DNA of 64,000 nucleotides from Sporolactobacillus putidus (GCF_014647035.1 NZ_BMOK01000009.1:1-64000), one strand, 5' to 3'; shown: positions 1 through 9,662, counted from the first letter of the stretch. Program-made: numbers and translations. Notes: generated from the sequence alone by a model not told the origin.

Positions 1-85
1 GCGGCACGCCGCTCCCCCCAACGCCGCCTAGCCTGATTCATCCACCGAGAAACATTTTACACATAGTTCCTTTACTCGCATAGAT

Positions 86-652
86 TCAGTTCCCTGTAAA
101 AAAACCGGCCACTTCCTCGCTTGTCCGAATCCGACCGATCCTTGGAAAGATGAAGCGGCAAACATAGTCATGTTCTTCTTTTGTGGAAGCTGTCATGGCA
201 TCTTCCACAAAAATTTGATGATAACCATGCTGGTAAGCTTCTCTTGCGGTTGTATCTACACCTATGGCGGTAGAAATACCGCAAAGGACAATCGTATCGA
301 TTCCACGGCGCCGCAGCTGCAAGTCGAGTTCAGTACCATAGAATGCTCCCCATTGCCGTTTGGTTATCACATGAGCCTTTTTACAATTGGCTAATTCAGG
401 TACAAGGCGATCCCAGCCTTCCTGAAACGGCACAGGATGATGTTTTAAATCTGTATTCGGCCTGAACATATCCTTTCCATCTACAGAGGAAACTCTTACG
501 AGAACGACAAAAGCCCCCTTCTTCGTGAATATCCGGATTAATCTGTCCGCGTTCTGAACAACCTGCGCGGCCGTATAAGGGGCGTGCTGCCTGTTTACGA
601 TTCCATTTTGCAGGTCGATCACCCTTAGGCAGGTCTGTGGCTTTAAAATCAT
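86..652 (-). CDS. isochorismatase-family cysteine hydrolase
   Basis: A 188-residue cytosolic hydrolase of the isochorismatase/nicotinamidase-like superfamily, which cleaves amide or vinyl-ether bonds through a Cys nucleophile. The three catalytic positions are visible: Asp13 in VIDLQNG, Lys98 in ITKRQWG and Cys124 in VLCGIST, and the length is normal for the family. The substrate cannot be told from sequence. The frame stays open upstream to a GTG at 712, but that part reads into the tandem repeat array, so I chose the internal ATG at 652. No convincing Shine-Dalgarno precedes either start. The 20-bp array lies about 25 bases upstream of the ATG, so any promoter must be within or beyond it. 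Confidence 0.82.
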   Translation of the reverse strand: MILKPQTCLRVIDLQNGIVNRQHAPYTAAQVVQNADRLIRIFTKKGAFVVLVRVSSVDGKDMFRPNTDLKHHPVPFQEGWDRLVPELANCKKAHVITKRQWGAFYGTELDLQLRRRGIDTIVLCGISTAIGVDTTAREAYQHGYHQIFVEDAMTASTKEEHDYVCRFIFPRIGRIRTSEEVAGFFTGN

Positions 653-677
653 TAACAAAAGAGTTTTTTTTGAAGAC

Positions 678-1548
678 TGATATATTCCCGGGGACGGCCG
701 ATGTCTTCCCACGAAGGCCGATATATTCTGCTGAGCGGCGATATATTTTCGTGAAGAGCGATATATTTCGCTGAGCGGCGATATATTTTCGTGAAGAGCG
801 ATATATTCTGCTGGGCGGCGATATATTTTCGTGAAGGGCGATATTTTCTGCTGGGCGGCGATATATTTTCGTGAAGAGCGATATATTCTGCTGAGCGGCG
901 ATATATTTTCGTGAAGAGCGATATATTCTGCTGGGCGGCGATATATTTTCGTGAAGAGCGATATATTCTGCTGGGCGGCGATATATTTCCGTGAAGAGCG
1001 ATTTATTCTGCTGGGCGGCGATATATTTTCGTGAAGGGCGATATTTTCGTGTGAAGGACGATATTTTCTGCCGAGCGGCGATATATTTTTTGTGAAGAGC
1101 GATATATTCTGCTGAACGGCGATATATTTTCGTGAAGAGCGATATATTTCGCTGAGCGGCGATATATTTTCGCAAAGGACGATATTTTCTGCTGAACGGC
1201 GATATATTTTCGTGAAGAGCGATATATTCTGCTGAGCGGCGATATATTTCCGTGAAGGGCGATATATTCTGCTGGGCGGCGATATATTTCCGTGAAGAGC
1301 GATATATTCTGCTGGGCGGCGATATATTTCCGTGAAGAGCGATATTTTCTGCCGAGCGGCGATATATTTCCGTGAAGAGCGATATTTTCTGCCGAGCGGC
1401 GATATATTTTCGTGAAGAGCGATATTTTCCGCTGAGCGTCGATATATTTCCGTGAAGAGCGATATATTCTGCTGGGCGGCGATATATTTCCGTGAAGAGC
1501 GATATATTCTGCTGAAGGGCGATATATTTTCGTGAAGGCCGATATGTG
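678..1548. repeat. tandem array of about 44 units of 20 bp
   Basis: Each unit begins with a GCGATATATT-like core, followed by a 10-bp spacer. Two spacer types alternate, one near TTCGTGAAGA and one near CTGCTGGGCG, so the higher-order period is 40 bp. The phase slips by one base near 1080, and units at both ends are degenerate. A long open frame across the array on the minus strand arises only because the unit contains no stop codon on that strand; three units return to the same frame. There are no unique spacers, so this is not a CRISPR array. It separates the isochorismatase gene from the terminator of the EIIC gene. Function unknown. Confidence 0.95.
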
Positions 1549-1633
1549 TTTAGGTTCGGGTCTCTTGAGAATTCTTCAGATCGTTTAGCGGAAGTTATCC
1601 ACAAGTCGATATTTAATAATTTCCCAGACAATG

Positions 1634-1656
1634 AAAAAAACCGGGACTCATCCCGG
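1634..1656 (-). terminator. intrinsic terminator of the EIIC gene
   Basis: Read on the minus strand, a CCGGGA/TCCCGG hairpin with a four-base loop is followed by a run of seven T. It starts about 20 bases after the stop codon of the EIIC-like gene. Confidence 0.85.
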
Positions 1657-1675
1657 TCGTTTAATCGGCTTCAAA

Positions 1676-2785
1676 TTATATTTTTTCTAATACAAACTGC
1701 GGCTGTTGGCCTGGTTTCTCCTTTTTCAAATCCGGCATTTCTGTTCCATAGTCCTCGGATTTATAGAGATGGAGAACTTTCCGGCAGAGCCATTCGAAGA
1801 AAAAGCCGCCCGCGAAAGGCACCGCAATGAAAACCAGTCCGATGATCAGAAGATTGGCGGCAGTCGGTCCGCCCGTCATGAATCGGACCGCATTAATCGG
1901 ACCGACCAAGCCCGAAAAGCCAAATCCGGCACTGATCGGTGTCCCCTTAATTTGGAAAAGGGCGCCGAGTGTACCCAGCAGGGCCGCATTTAACATAATC
2001 GGAATAACAATTTTAGGCTGCCTGATCATTGTCGCAATCATGATTTTCGGCGTTCCAAGCACGATCGAAAGCGAAAGTCCGATTTTATTGACGCGCAGTC
2101 CGCCTATAAACATGCCGACCGCCGCCGCAACACAGCCAAGATTGCCCGCCCCCGATGCAAGACCGCTCATGCCGATTGCCGTTGCAATGGCGACTGTTGA
2201 AACAGGCGAAATCATGATCACCGAGAAGCTGGCCGCAATCAAAATACCCATTGGGATCGGCTGCAGAACTGAAAAACTGTTAATCATTTTTCCCAGCCCA
2301 AGCGTAATGGCATGCACGTATGGATAAGCCGCCAGCCCCAGGCCGCCGCCAATGGTGCAGACAATCAGCGGCATGACGAGCGGTTCGAATGATCCTAGTC
2401 TTCCTCCAATCAGCAAAACCAGCCCGCAGGTCAGGCTGATCGTAACCAGTATATTGACCAGATCGCCCATCCCGTTAATCATAATACCATTGGGCGTAAA
2501 CTCCAGTGCTCCCGAGCCAACCCAGGCCGCTGCGGCAACACAGGCCATGGGAATCGGCTTCAGTTTGAATTTGAATGCCACTGCCGCACCGATCAGCAAA
2601 GGAACCGCTAACATATAAATGGTTACAAGGTGGTAGATGATGCCGAACACCGGCAGCCGAATCATCAGTGCCTTACTAAGTTCACCAAGCAGAGCTGAGG
2701 GAATCAGCCCCGCAACAATTCCGATTGCATGCCCGGCAAGAACATTGTTCACGAATGCTTTCACTGTCATCTTCTCTTTTTGCAA
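1676..2785 (-). CDS. PTS EIIC-type membrane protein (PfoR-like)
   Basis: A very hydrophobic 369-residue protein with about ten membrane segments. It resembles the stand-alone EIIC_2/PfoR family, which lacks attached IIA or IIB domains. Gly/Pro-rich segments such as IGAAVAFKFK, IPMACVAAAAWVGSG and SPVSTVAIATAIGMSGLASGAG fit this family. The cytoplasmic tail after residue 340 is polar. The substrate is unknown, and some family members have been described as regulators, for example PfoR of Clostridium perfringens. The chosen start is a TTG at 2785 with AGAGGA nine bases upstream; the next ATG at 2770 has a weaker ribosome site. It is a single gene with its own terminator, divergent from the amino-acid permease. 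Confidence 0.75.
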   Translation of the reverse strand: MQKEKMTVKAFVNNVLAGHAIGIVAGLIPSALLGELSKALMIRLPVFGIIYHLVTIYMLAVPLLIGAAVAFKFKLKPIPMACVAAAAWVGSGALEFTPNGIMINGMGDLVNILVTISLTCGLVLLIGGRLGSFEPLVMPLIVCTIGGGLGLAAYPYVHAITLGLGKMINSFSVLQPIPMGILIAASFSVIMISPVSTVAIATAIGMSGLASGAGNLGCVAAAVGMFIGGLRVNKIGLSLSIVLGTPKIMIATMIRQPKIVIPIMLNAALLGTLGALFQIKGTPISAGFGFSGLVGPINAVRFMTGGPTAANLLIIGLVFIAVPFAGGFFFEWLCRKVLHLYKSEDYGTEMPDLKKEKPGQQPQFVLEKI

Positions 2786-3188
2786 GCTTCAACATCCTCT
2801 CTTCTGTTCGCGTCTTTATTCTCTCTTTTCATAAATAGGTCTGTGAATGATATTCTACCAGCTATCATTCGATTTGTCGATAGAACGCGTTTAATCGCTA
2901 AAGTATTTTATGTGCAAATTCCGCAGTTGGTCATTTTGAATCCGGATACAGTCTATGGAGAAAAGCTAAATACTCCTTGGTTAAAGCATCATAACCCGGA
3001 ACAATAGCTCCTTAGTATTACTTCTAAGGTTTTAACATCTTGAATAACTAATTTTTATAAAAGCTGCAAACATTAATCCCCTGAGAGTCCCCCCTTCCAT
3101 CTGTAAACTGATTTTTGCTATAATTGAACAACATGCTTTTCCTACATATTCCAATCAAAAATTACAGAAAACAAAGGAGTAACGGAAG
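2786..3188. other. divergent intergenic region
   Basis: No gene is seen here. A TGCTATAAT extended -10 element (TATAAT at 3119-3124) lies about 65 bases before the permease start and is the best promoter candidate on the plus strand. No recognisable -35, operator or riboswitch was found. Confidence 0.5.
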
Positions 3189-4532
3189 TTGCCCGAAAAG
3201 AAATTGGAAAGACGGCTAAAAAACAGACATATTCAATTAATTGCCATTGGCGGTGCGATAGGAACCGGCTTATTTCTCGGATCGGGAAAAGCGATCCATT
3301 TAGCGGGACCATCTATTCTTTTTGCCTACCTCGTCATCGGTATCGCGCTTTTTTTCGTCATGAGATCGCTTGGCGAATTGCTGCTGTCCAACTCCAGCTA
3401 TTCATCTTTTACGGATTTCGCCAGCGAGTACGTCGGCCCATGGGCCGGATTTATAACCGGATGGACTTACTGGTTCTGCTGGATTATGACGGCCATGGCT
3501 GATATCACAGCGGTTGGAAAATACATTCAGTTTTGGTTTGACATTCCGCAATGGGTTTCAGCTCTTCTTTGCCTTCTGGTATTAATGACTTTAAATTTGC
3601 TTACGGTTAGAATGTTCGGGGAAATCGAATTTTGGTTTGCCATCATCAAGGTCGTTACCATCGTCGCTCTGGTCGTACTGGGCCTGATTATGATTTTTTC
3701 GGGGTTCAGGACGGATACCGGACATGCCTCTGTTCAGAACATCTGGTCTTATGGTGGGCTGTTTCCTCATGGAATATCAGGATTTTTCCTCGGGTTTCAG
3801 ATGGCGGTTTTCTCTTTCGTCGGTATTGAACTTGTTGGTGTCACGGCAGCTGAAACAGCTGATCCGGAAAAAAATCTGCCGCGGGCGATCAACAGCTTGC
3901 CTGTCCGTGTTCTGCTGTTTTACATTGGTGCCCTGTTTGTGATCCTGTGTATCACCCCCTGGACATTGCTTAATCCCGGCAGCAGTCCATTTGTTAAAGT
4001 ATTTTCGCTTATTGGCATTCCGGCAGCGGCAGGTATCGTCAACTTTGTCGTACTGACTTCCGCGGCCTCAGCCTGCAATAGCGGCCTTTTCTCAACAAGC
4101 CGCATGTTATATTCACTCGGACGCGAAGGCAACGCGCCACGATTTTTTTCCGTTTTAGGAAAAAGCTCAGTGCCAGATTCGGCCCTGATCGCTTCAACCC
4201 TGGCTCTCTCCGCAGGTGTCGTGCTGAACTACTTTCTGCCCGATTTTGTCTTCACGTTAGTAACGAGTATCAGTGCCATCTGTTTCATATGGGTGTGGAG
4301 CATTATTCTGATTTCACACATTATTTATCTGAAAAGGCGTCCTGATCTTGCAGCGGCATCAAAGTTCAAGGCACCGTTTGCTCCAATAATTAATTGGCTG
4401 ATCCTTATTTTTTTCGTTCTTCTGCTTATTCTGATTGGACTGGCCGGAGATACTCGGATCGCTTTGTTTGTGACCCCCGTCTGGTTTTTACTTCTGATGG
4501 CTGCCTATGCGGTTTATAAAAAAGGAAAATAA
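3189..4532 (+). CDS. cycA: D-serine/D-alanine/glycine-type amino acid permease
   Basis: A 447-residue APC-superfamily proton symporter with 12 predicted membrane helices. The N-terminal part reads like CycA/AapA: NRHIQLIAIGGAIGTGLFLG contains the substrate-binding GAIGTGLF loop, followed by GSGKAIHLAGPSI, ELLLSNSSYSSFTDFAS and GWTYWFCWIMTAMADI. This supports uptake of small neutral amino acids such as glycine, D-Ala and D-Ser, though exact specificity is inferred. Translation starts at TTG 3189 with AAAGGAG about ten bases upstream; no in-frame ATG lies near. It is monocistronic, and the next permease has its own promoters. Confidence 0.85.
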   Translation: MPEKKLERRLKNRHIQLIAIGGAIGTGLFLGSGKAIHLAGPSILFAYLVIGIALFFVMRSLGELLLSNSSYSSFTDFASEYVGPWAGFITGWTYWFCWIMTAMADITAVGKYIQFWFDIPQWVSALLCLLVLMTLNLLTVRMFGEIEFWFAIIKVVTIVALVVLGLIMIFSGFRTDTGHASVQNIWSYGGLFPHGISGFFLGFQMAVFSFVGIELVGVTAAETADPEKNLPRAINSLPVRVLLFYIGALFVILCITPWTLLNPGSSPFVKVFSLIGIPAAAGIVNFVVLTSAASACNSGLFSTSRMLYSLGREGNAPRFFSVLGKSSVPDSALIASTLALSAGVVLNYFLPDFVFTLVTSISAICFIWVWSIILISHIIYLKRRPDLAAASKFKAPFAPIINWLILIFFVLLLILIGLAGDTRIALFVTPVWFLLLMAAYAVYKKGK

Positions 4533-4680
4533 CAATGGCTGCCTCTTCTCGACCAAACACTGGTTTGCTCTCAATCGTTCAAAACCAGATTAAGCGGCCG
4601 CTAGCGCCAGACCATCATGCGCCGCTCCAAACATTTGTTATGCCGCCTGCGGATTCGTTTTTTCCGATATGTTCTCGTTG

Positions 4681-4708
4681 TTGACAAAGAACAAAATACA
4701 TATATACT
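4681..4708 (+). promoter_or_regulatory. sigma-A promoter candidate P1 of second permease
   Basis: TTGACA at 4681-4686 and TATACT at 4703-4708 are separated by 16 bases. The start codon at 4842 is about 130 bases downstream, leaving a leader of over 100 bases. Confidence 0.6.
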
Positions 4709-4738
4709 TGTTCATGCTGTGTAAGAACAGGCGGTGAC

Positions 4739-4768
4739 TTGACAGACTGCTTTAAATCAATCTATAAG
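4739..4768 (+). promoter_or_regulatory. sigma-A promoter candidate P2 of second permease
   Basis: TTGACA at 4739-4744 and TATAAG at 4763-4768 are separated by 18 bases, about 75 bases before the start codon. It may work in tandem with P1. Confidence 0.6.
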
Positions 4769-4841
4769 GTGTTTCGTTGCCCGTCGCTTCACCCATTTAA
4801 AGCGTTTTTGTACAAATGTAATAGAGAAAGAGGAAGGACTT

Positions 4842-6230
4842 ATGGTTAACACAACAGAAGAGAAAAAGAGATTACAGCGCGGTCTGCAACCGCGCCATGT
4901 TATGCTAATGGCAATGGCCGGCATGATTGGAACCGGTATTTTCAAGGGAAGCGGCGACACGCTGAATATTGCCGGTCCAAGTGTGATTATCGCCTACCTG
5001 CTCTGCGGACTGATCCTGTTTATCGTCATGGCGGCACTGACTGAACTGGCCATTGCTTATCCGGGGCTGAATATCCAGCATATCATCCACAAAGCATTCG
5101 GATTCAGGGCGTCGATTATTGTAGGCTGGCTCTACTGGATGAACTGGATGATTGTTACGGTTGTTGAGATTCTTGCTGCGGGGAGTTTTCTGGAATATTG
5201 GTTTCCGCACACCCCTCTTTGGCTTTTATCCGCACTTTGCAGTCTTTTTGTCATCGGAATCAACCTTTTTCAGGTTAACTATTACGGGGAATTTGAATTC
5301 TGGTTCGGCGGGATCAAAATTACGGCGATCATTGTTTTCATCGTGATTGGCCTGCTGATTTTAATCGGAATCATTCCGAGTCATACTCAGCCTTTGAAAA
5401 ATCTTTTTGGGTTCGGCGGCTTTTTCCCGCACGGCATATCCGGAATTGTTCAGGCTTTTCTCGTCGTGATTTTTTCCTATGGCGGTTCTGAACTGATCGG
5501 ACTCACCGTGACGGAAACGAAAGACGTCGAAAAAACGCTGCCAAAGATCATTAAAAGTGTCGTTTTCCGCGTGATTCTTTTCTACATTCTGCCGATTATG
5601 ATCATTTGCGGCATCATGCCTTGGAACAGCGTTTCAGCAACGCAAAGCAGCCCCTTTGTTCAGGTCTTTGAAGCCGTCCGAATGCCCGGTGTCCCTCATC
5701 TGATGAATTTCGTACTGCTGACGGCTGTTTTGTCTGCAGCTAATTCGGGAATTTACGCGACCACCCGTACGCTCTACTCAATGGCCGAACGCGGTGAGGC
5801 GCCTCGATTTGCCCGCAGGCTCTCTCGTCGCGGAGTGCCGGTCGGCGGTCTTGCGCTTACCGGCAGTTTTCTTGTCATCGGGGTATTTCTTGCCTTTCTT
5901 GTCAGGGACCAGATTATTGTCCAGCTGATGAGTATTCCCGGTTTTACCATCATTCTTGTCTGGATCGCTATTTGCGCCGCAGAACTGAAACTGCGCCCGA
6001 CCTACGTCAGAATACCTTTTTTCAAAGTGATCGGATTTCCATATATGACGATTGCCGGAATTGTCGCACTCTCAGCTATTTTTATTTCCTTTGTGCTGAA
6101 CAAGGCGAATATGGTCGGATCCATCACTTGCTTCATTATTATGGCTGCACTAATTGTCATTTCCCTCTTTTTCAACCACAACGAAGCTGGGGAAAACGAT
6201 CAGAAACGGAATCCGGCCAAGTTACAGTAG
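4842..6230 (+). CDS. APC-family amino acid permease
   Basis: A 462-residue amino acid/proton symporter of the AAT branch of the APC superfamily, with 12 predicted membrane helices. The signature GMIGTGIFKGSG in helix 1 matches the backbone-binding loop of these carriers, and ETKDVEKTLPK after helix 6 is the conserved cytoplasmic loop. It is a paralogue of the upstream permease but clearly divergent, and it lacks the CycA-specific helix 3 residues. Its substrate is not predictable. The start ATG is preceded by GAGGAAGG at normal spacing. Two tandem promoters lie upstream and a hairpin lies about 115 bases downstream. Confidence 0.8.
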   Translation: MVNTTEEKKRLQRGLQPRHVMLMAMAGMIGTGIFKGSGDTLNIAGPSVIIAYLLCGLILFIVMAALTELAIAYPGLNIQHIIHKAFGFRASIIVGWLYWMNWMIVTVVEILAAGSFLEYWFPHTPLWLLSALCSLFVIGINLFQVNYYGEFEFWFGGIKITAIIVFIVIGLLILIGIIPSHTQPLKNLFGFGGFFPHGISGIVQAFLVVIFSYGGSELIGLTVTETKDVEKTLPKIIKSVVFRVILFYILPIMIICGIMPWNSVSATQSSPFVQVFEAVRMPGVPHLMNFVLLTAVLSAANSGIYATTRTLYSMAERGEAPRFARRLSRRGVPVGGLALTGSFLVIGVFLAFLVRDQIIVQLMSIPGFTIILVWIAICAAELKLRPTYVRIPFFKVIGFPYMTIAGIVALSAIFISFVLNKANMVGSITCFIIMAALIVISLFFNHNEAGENDQKRNPAKLQ

Positions 6231-6657
6231 CTAAAATTATCGTTTTGTTTCTGCTGTAAATAGACCATCATTCCTAAACACAATCCGGTATTAAAAATAC
6301 TTAATATACACCACCTTCAGTAAAAATCAAGATAAGCGTTAAAAAGACGGGGAGCGATCTTTTTCTGATCTCTCCCCGTCAACATTTATGTACCCGCGTT
6401 CCTGATTAAATGAAAAGCGATTCACAGGACACTGATTATGGATTATTTAGCCAAGGACATCTCAATGTCTAATTCCGGAGTAACCTTATTCCGAAATTCA
6501 TTTCTGCTTCTGAAAATTTCAATAACTCTTCGGGATCATCCGAAAGACGGGAGACTTTTGACATTGAGCAGTTAACCACACAATGCTAAATTAATAGTTT
6601 TCATGAAGTTATGTAAAAAAGAAGTCTAAGGTAATTTTTCAACCTGTAACAAGCAAA
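6231..6657. other. convergent intergenic region
   Basis: This stretch lies between the convergent permease and EamA genes. It holds the strong hairpin at 6346-6380 and no recognisable gene. Confidence 0.5.
6346..6380 (-). terminator. strong hairpin, probable bidirectional terminator
   Basis: The arms GACGGGGAGCGATC and GATCTCTCCCCGTC pair over 14 positions with one mismatch. On the minus strand five T follow, so it fits best as a terminator for the EamA gene. It may also stop readthrough from the plus-strand permease. Confidence 0.7.
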
Positions 6658-7557
6658 TTAATTGGTTTTTTTCAATATTTTCATGAAGCCTGACCCTAAT
6701 TTCACCTCGGTAATCATCGTAATACTGCCCAGTATCATGATCATCCCCGCCAACTCTCCAATAGAAATCTTCTCATTGAGGAAAAGCGTCCCCCACAGTA
6801 CGCCGTACATTGAGACAAGTAGCGTGACGCTCAGCGTTTTGGTCGGCCCGACATTCCGAATGAGATAAAAGTACAATAAGTAGCCGATAGCCGTACAGAG
6901 AATCGCCAGACTGAGTACAGAAAATACGATTCCGGGATTCATTAAAATGAAGCGGTTCGTGTTCGGCAGGCTGAACGGAATAAGGACAAGTCCGGCTGCA
7001 AGCTGCTGGCCGATGGCCAAAGTCAGCGAGGGTTCACCCGACAAAGAGCGTTTTGCATACACACCGCCGATTGCATAACAAAGGGAAGCGAGCAAGGAAA
7101 AAAGCACGGATAGAAAAACCATGGCAGATTGTCCCATATGTCCCCAGCCGGCCAAAATGGACACGCCAAAGATCCCGAGGATGATGCTAATGATCTTTTT
7201 AATCATTAACTCTTCCTTCAGCCAAATCCGGGCCACGATCACAGCGAACAACGGTGTTGTGGCATTGAGAATGGATGACACGGAAGCCGTCAGATATAGT
7301 TCAGAAGTTGCAATCAGCGTAAAAGGAATGGCCGCATTAATCGCACCAAGAATAACATACTTTTTCCATTTTCCTTTAAAATCCGGCATCTGTCTGATCC
7401 ACCGCGCATAGAACAGTAGGACAAGCCCTGCAATGAGAACTCTTAATTCAATAAGCAGGAAGGGACCCAGTACTGGAGACGCGACACGCATAAATAAGAA
7501 TGAGCCGCCCCAAATGGCACCTAATAAATTTAAAATCATAAAATCCTTGACACTCAT
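6658..7557 (-). CDS. EamA/DMT-family transporter
   Basis: An approximately 299-residue membrane protein with ten predicted helices made of two EamA repeats. The N-terminal GAIWGGSFLFMRVA and the mid-protein NAAIPFTLIA and SILNATTPLFAVI motifs are typical of the drug/metabolite transporter superfamily, whose members export metabolites or amino acids. The substrate is unknown. The frame extends eight codons further to an ATG at 7581, but AAGGA ten bases before the ATG at 7557 makes the inner start more likely. It stands alone, convergent with the upstream permease and with its own promoter region toward 7600-7700. Confidence 0.8.
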   Translation of the reverse strand: MSVKDFMILNLLGAIWGGSFLFMRVASPVLGPFLLIELRVLIAGLVLLFYARWIRQMPDFKGKWKKYVILGAINAAIPFTLIATSELYLTASVSSILNATTPLFAVIVARIWLKEELMIKKIISIILGIFGVSILAGWGHMGQSAMVFLSVLFSLLASLCYAIGGVYAKRSLSGEPSLTLAIGQQLAAGLVLIPFSLPNTNRFILMNPGIVFSVLSLAILCTAIGYLLYFYLIRNVGPTKTLSVTLLVSMYGVLWGTLFLNEKISIGELAGMIMILGSITMITEVKLGSGFMKILKKTN

Positions 7558-7818
7558 GAGCGTCCCATCCTTTGATATCATCTTTCCTATATCTTAGAAT
7601 GTGGTTGTAATATGAGTCAAATTTATGATTTTATAGTCCCCTATTAGGAGGATCCTAAATAAATAGACCCTGTATCAGGGTCGTCGTGATCAACTTGGGA
7701 TTCAATAATGGATAATAGTCGCGCTCTAATTACTTTAGCTGTTTATTATCATGCCGGAATACGCTTAAGATTAGTTTTTATTGTAATTATACTTATAAGA
7801 CCTGTACCCCTGGCCGAT

Positions 7819-8634
7819 TCATGTCCGGCGCATATAGGCACGTACCGTGATCGGAGCAAAGACGGCTACAATGGCTGCGGCTCCGATGAGTGAGACGGCG
7901 AGATCCCAGCCAAAAGTTCCATTGTTGGCCAGATTTCGGACAGCAGTAACAAGATGCGAGATCGGATTGATATTGACAAACCACTGGAGCCAGCCGGGCA
8001 TCGTCTTGACCGGTACAAAAGCATTGGAGAGAAATGTCAGCGGGAACAGGACAATCATCGAGATCCCCTGTACGCTTGACGCCGTCCGCGCGATCACACC
8101 AAAGAAAGCGAAAATCCAGCTGATTGTCCAGGAACACACAATGACAAGAAGCCCGGCGATGATGACATGACCCAGGCCTCCATCAGGCCGGTAGCCCATG
8201 ATATACCCCATGACGAAGGTGAGCACCGTCGCAATCGTATACCGGATAGTGTCTGCCAGCAAAGCTCCCGCAAGCGGAGCAATACGCGCAATCGGCAGTG
8301 ACTTGAATCGGTCGAACACGCCCTTATCCATGTCCTCACGCAGCTGGACACCGGTGACAATTGATGTCGTAATCACGGTCTGGACGAGGATGCCGGGAAT
8401 GATGACCGGTAAATAGTTTTGCACGTTTCCAGAGATGGCCCCGCCAAAAATATAGGTAAACATCAGGGTGAAGAGGATGGGCTGCAATGTGACATCGAAT
8501 AATTGCTCAGGTGTACGCCTAATTTTCAGCAGACCTCTGTAGGCCATTGTAAACGAGTGGCGTGCCGACTGGCCTAAGCTCACGTAATTATTCAGCGGGC
8601 GATCGGCAACCTGCTTTATAGAAGTGCTTTTCAT
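7819..8634 (-). CDS. ABC-2 type drug exporter permease (DrrB-like)
   Basis: A 271-residue ABC-2 family permease with six predicted membrane helices. It matches the daunorubicin-resistance DrrB type: an N-terminal cytoplasmic stretch with RTPEQLFDVTLQPILF, then FTYIFGGAI and PGILVQTVI, and near the end FLSNAFVPVKTMPGWLQWF. It should pair with the adjacent ATPase as the membrane half of an exporter of hydrophobic compounds. The start codon overlaps the ATPase stop in an ATGA, so translation is coupled. GGGAGG lies six bases before the ATG. The true substrate is unknown. Confidence 0.85.
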   Translation of the reverse strand: MKSTSIKQVADRPLNNYVSLGQSARHSFTMAYRGLLKIRRTPEQLFDVTLQPILFTLMFTYIFGGAISGNVQNYLPVIIPGILVQTVITTSIVTGVQLREDMDKGVFDRFKSLPIARIAPLAGALLADTIRYTIATVLTFVMGYIMGYRPDGGLGHVIIAGLLVIVCSWTISWIFAFFGVIARTASSVQGISMIVLFPLTFLSNAFVPVKTMPGWLQWFVNINPISHLVTAVRNLANNGTFGWDLAVSLIGAAAIVAVFAPITVRAYMRRT

Positions 8635-9662
8635 ACCCTTGCCTCCCTTACTTCGTTCGTTTCATCCGACGCCTTCGCTGTATTTTCTTTCACACCATGG
8701 CCGGTGATGGTCAGAAAGACTTCATCGAGAGTCGGTTTCTGCACGCTTAATTCGGCCAGCCGGATTCCCGTCTCGCGGAGAGCGATGAGCAGGTCGGTAA
8801 CCCGGTCAACATCCGCCATCGGCGCGGTAATTTTCCCGCCTTCCGGTGAAACAGCTGACTGGACCTTGAGCACCTTTTCAACGATCTGACGAGCTATTTC
8901 TATATCCTGTGGATTATGGGTCCTCAATTGCAGCGATGAGCTTCCAACCGACGCTTTCAGCTCATCCGCGGTGCCTTCCGCGACGACCCGGCCGCGATCG
9001 ATCACCGCGATCCGGTCGGCCAGTTCATCTGCTTCCTGCAGGTACTGCGTGGTTAACAGTACTGTCGATCCCGTTTTGACCAAACGGCGAATCGTATCCC
9101 ACATTTGATTACGTGTGCGCGGATCCAGGCCCGTAGTCGGTTCGTCCAGGAAGATCAGCGGCGGCTGTGCAATGAGACTTGCCGCCAGATCCAGCCGCCT
9201 GCGCATGCCGCCAGAGAATTTTTTCAGCGGACGTTTCGCGGCTTCCGTTAAACTAAATTCTTCCAGCAGCTCCGCGGCCTTGTGCCGTGCCTCTGTACGT
9301 CCCAATCCAAGCAGCCGGGAGAAGATGACCAGATTCTCGGTAGCGCTGAGCGACTCGTCGACCGAGGCGTACTGACCGGTCACCCCGATCAATTGACGTA
9401 CGATCTGCGGTTCCTTCATCACATCGTGTCCGAAGATTTTCGCCGAACCTGCGTCCGGCCGCAGTAAGGTCGCAAGCATTCTGATTGTCGTGGTCTTGCC
9501 TGCCCCATTCGGACCCAGTACGCCATAAATCGTACCGGCGCGCACGTCCAGATTGACACCGTCGACCGCACGGTTGTCACCAAAAGTTTTAACAAGTCCG
9601 CGCGCTTCAACAGCCCAATCTCCATAATCTTGTGCTGTTACCCTGCTCTGTACATGTTTCAT
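8631..9662 (-). CDS. DrrA-like ABC exporter ATP-binding protein
   Basis: A 343-residue ATPase of the daunorubicin-resistance DrrA family that powers the adjacent permease. Visible motifs are Walker A GPNGAGKTTT, signature FSGGMRRRLDLA, Walker B LIFLDEPTTGLD and the switch region LLTTQYLQEADEL. The C-terminal 100 residues form the extra domain typical of DrrA. ATG 9662 has GGGAGGAA upstream. It is the first gene of a two-gene operon with a 4-bp overlap. The gene pair is richer in GC than the flanking intergenic DNA. No regulator is adjacent. Confidence 0.87.
   Translation of the reverse strand: MKHVQSRVTAQDYGDWAVEARGLVKTFGDNRAVDGVNLDVRAGTIYGVLGPNGAGKTTTIRMLATLLRPDAGSAKIFGHDVMKEPQIVRQLIGVTGQYASVDESLSATENLVIFSRLLGLGRTEARHKAAELLEEFSLTEAAKRPLKKFSGGMRRRLDLAASLIAQPPLIFLDEPTTGLDPRTRNQMWDTIRRLVKTGSTVLLTTQYLQEADELADRIAVIDRGRVVAEGTADELKASVGSSSLQLRTHNPQDIEIARQIVEKVLKVQSAVSPEGGKITAPMADVDRVTDLLIALRETGIRLAELSVQKPTLDEVFLTITGHGVKENTAKASDETNEVREARV

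Larger units (their letters stand above)
4533..4841. other. intergenic region with two promoters
   Basis: The stretch between the two permeases contains the two sigma-A promoter candidates listed next and no gene. The first 130 bases hold no clear terminator for the upstream permease. Confidence 0.5.

Noticed and set aside
678-1548. CRISPR array
   Set aside because: The spacers are only about 10 bp and are themselves repeated in two alternating types. No cas genes are present.
396-1631. 411-codon minus-strand open frame with repeated peptide motifs
   Set aside because: It is an artefact of a 20-bp repeat that has no stop on this strand in any frame. It overlaps the hydrolase gene and has no ribosome site.
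3070-3110. possible TPP riboswitch from CTGAGAG near 3081
   Set aside because: The other conserved elements of the thi-box are absent and the gene downstream is an amino-acid permease.
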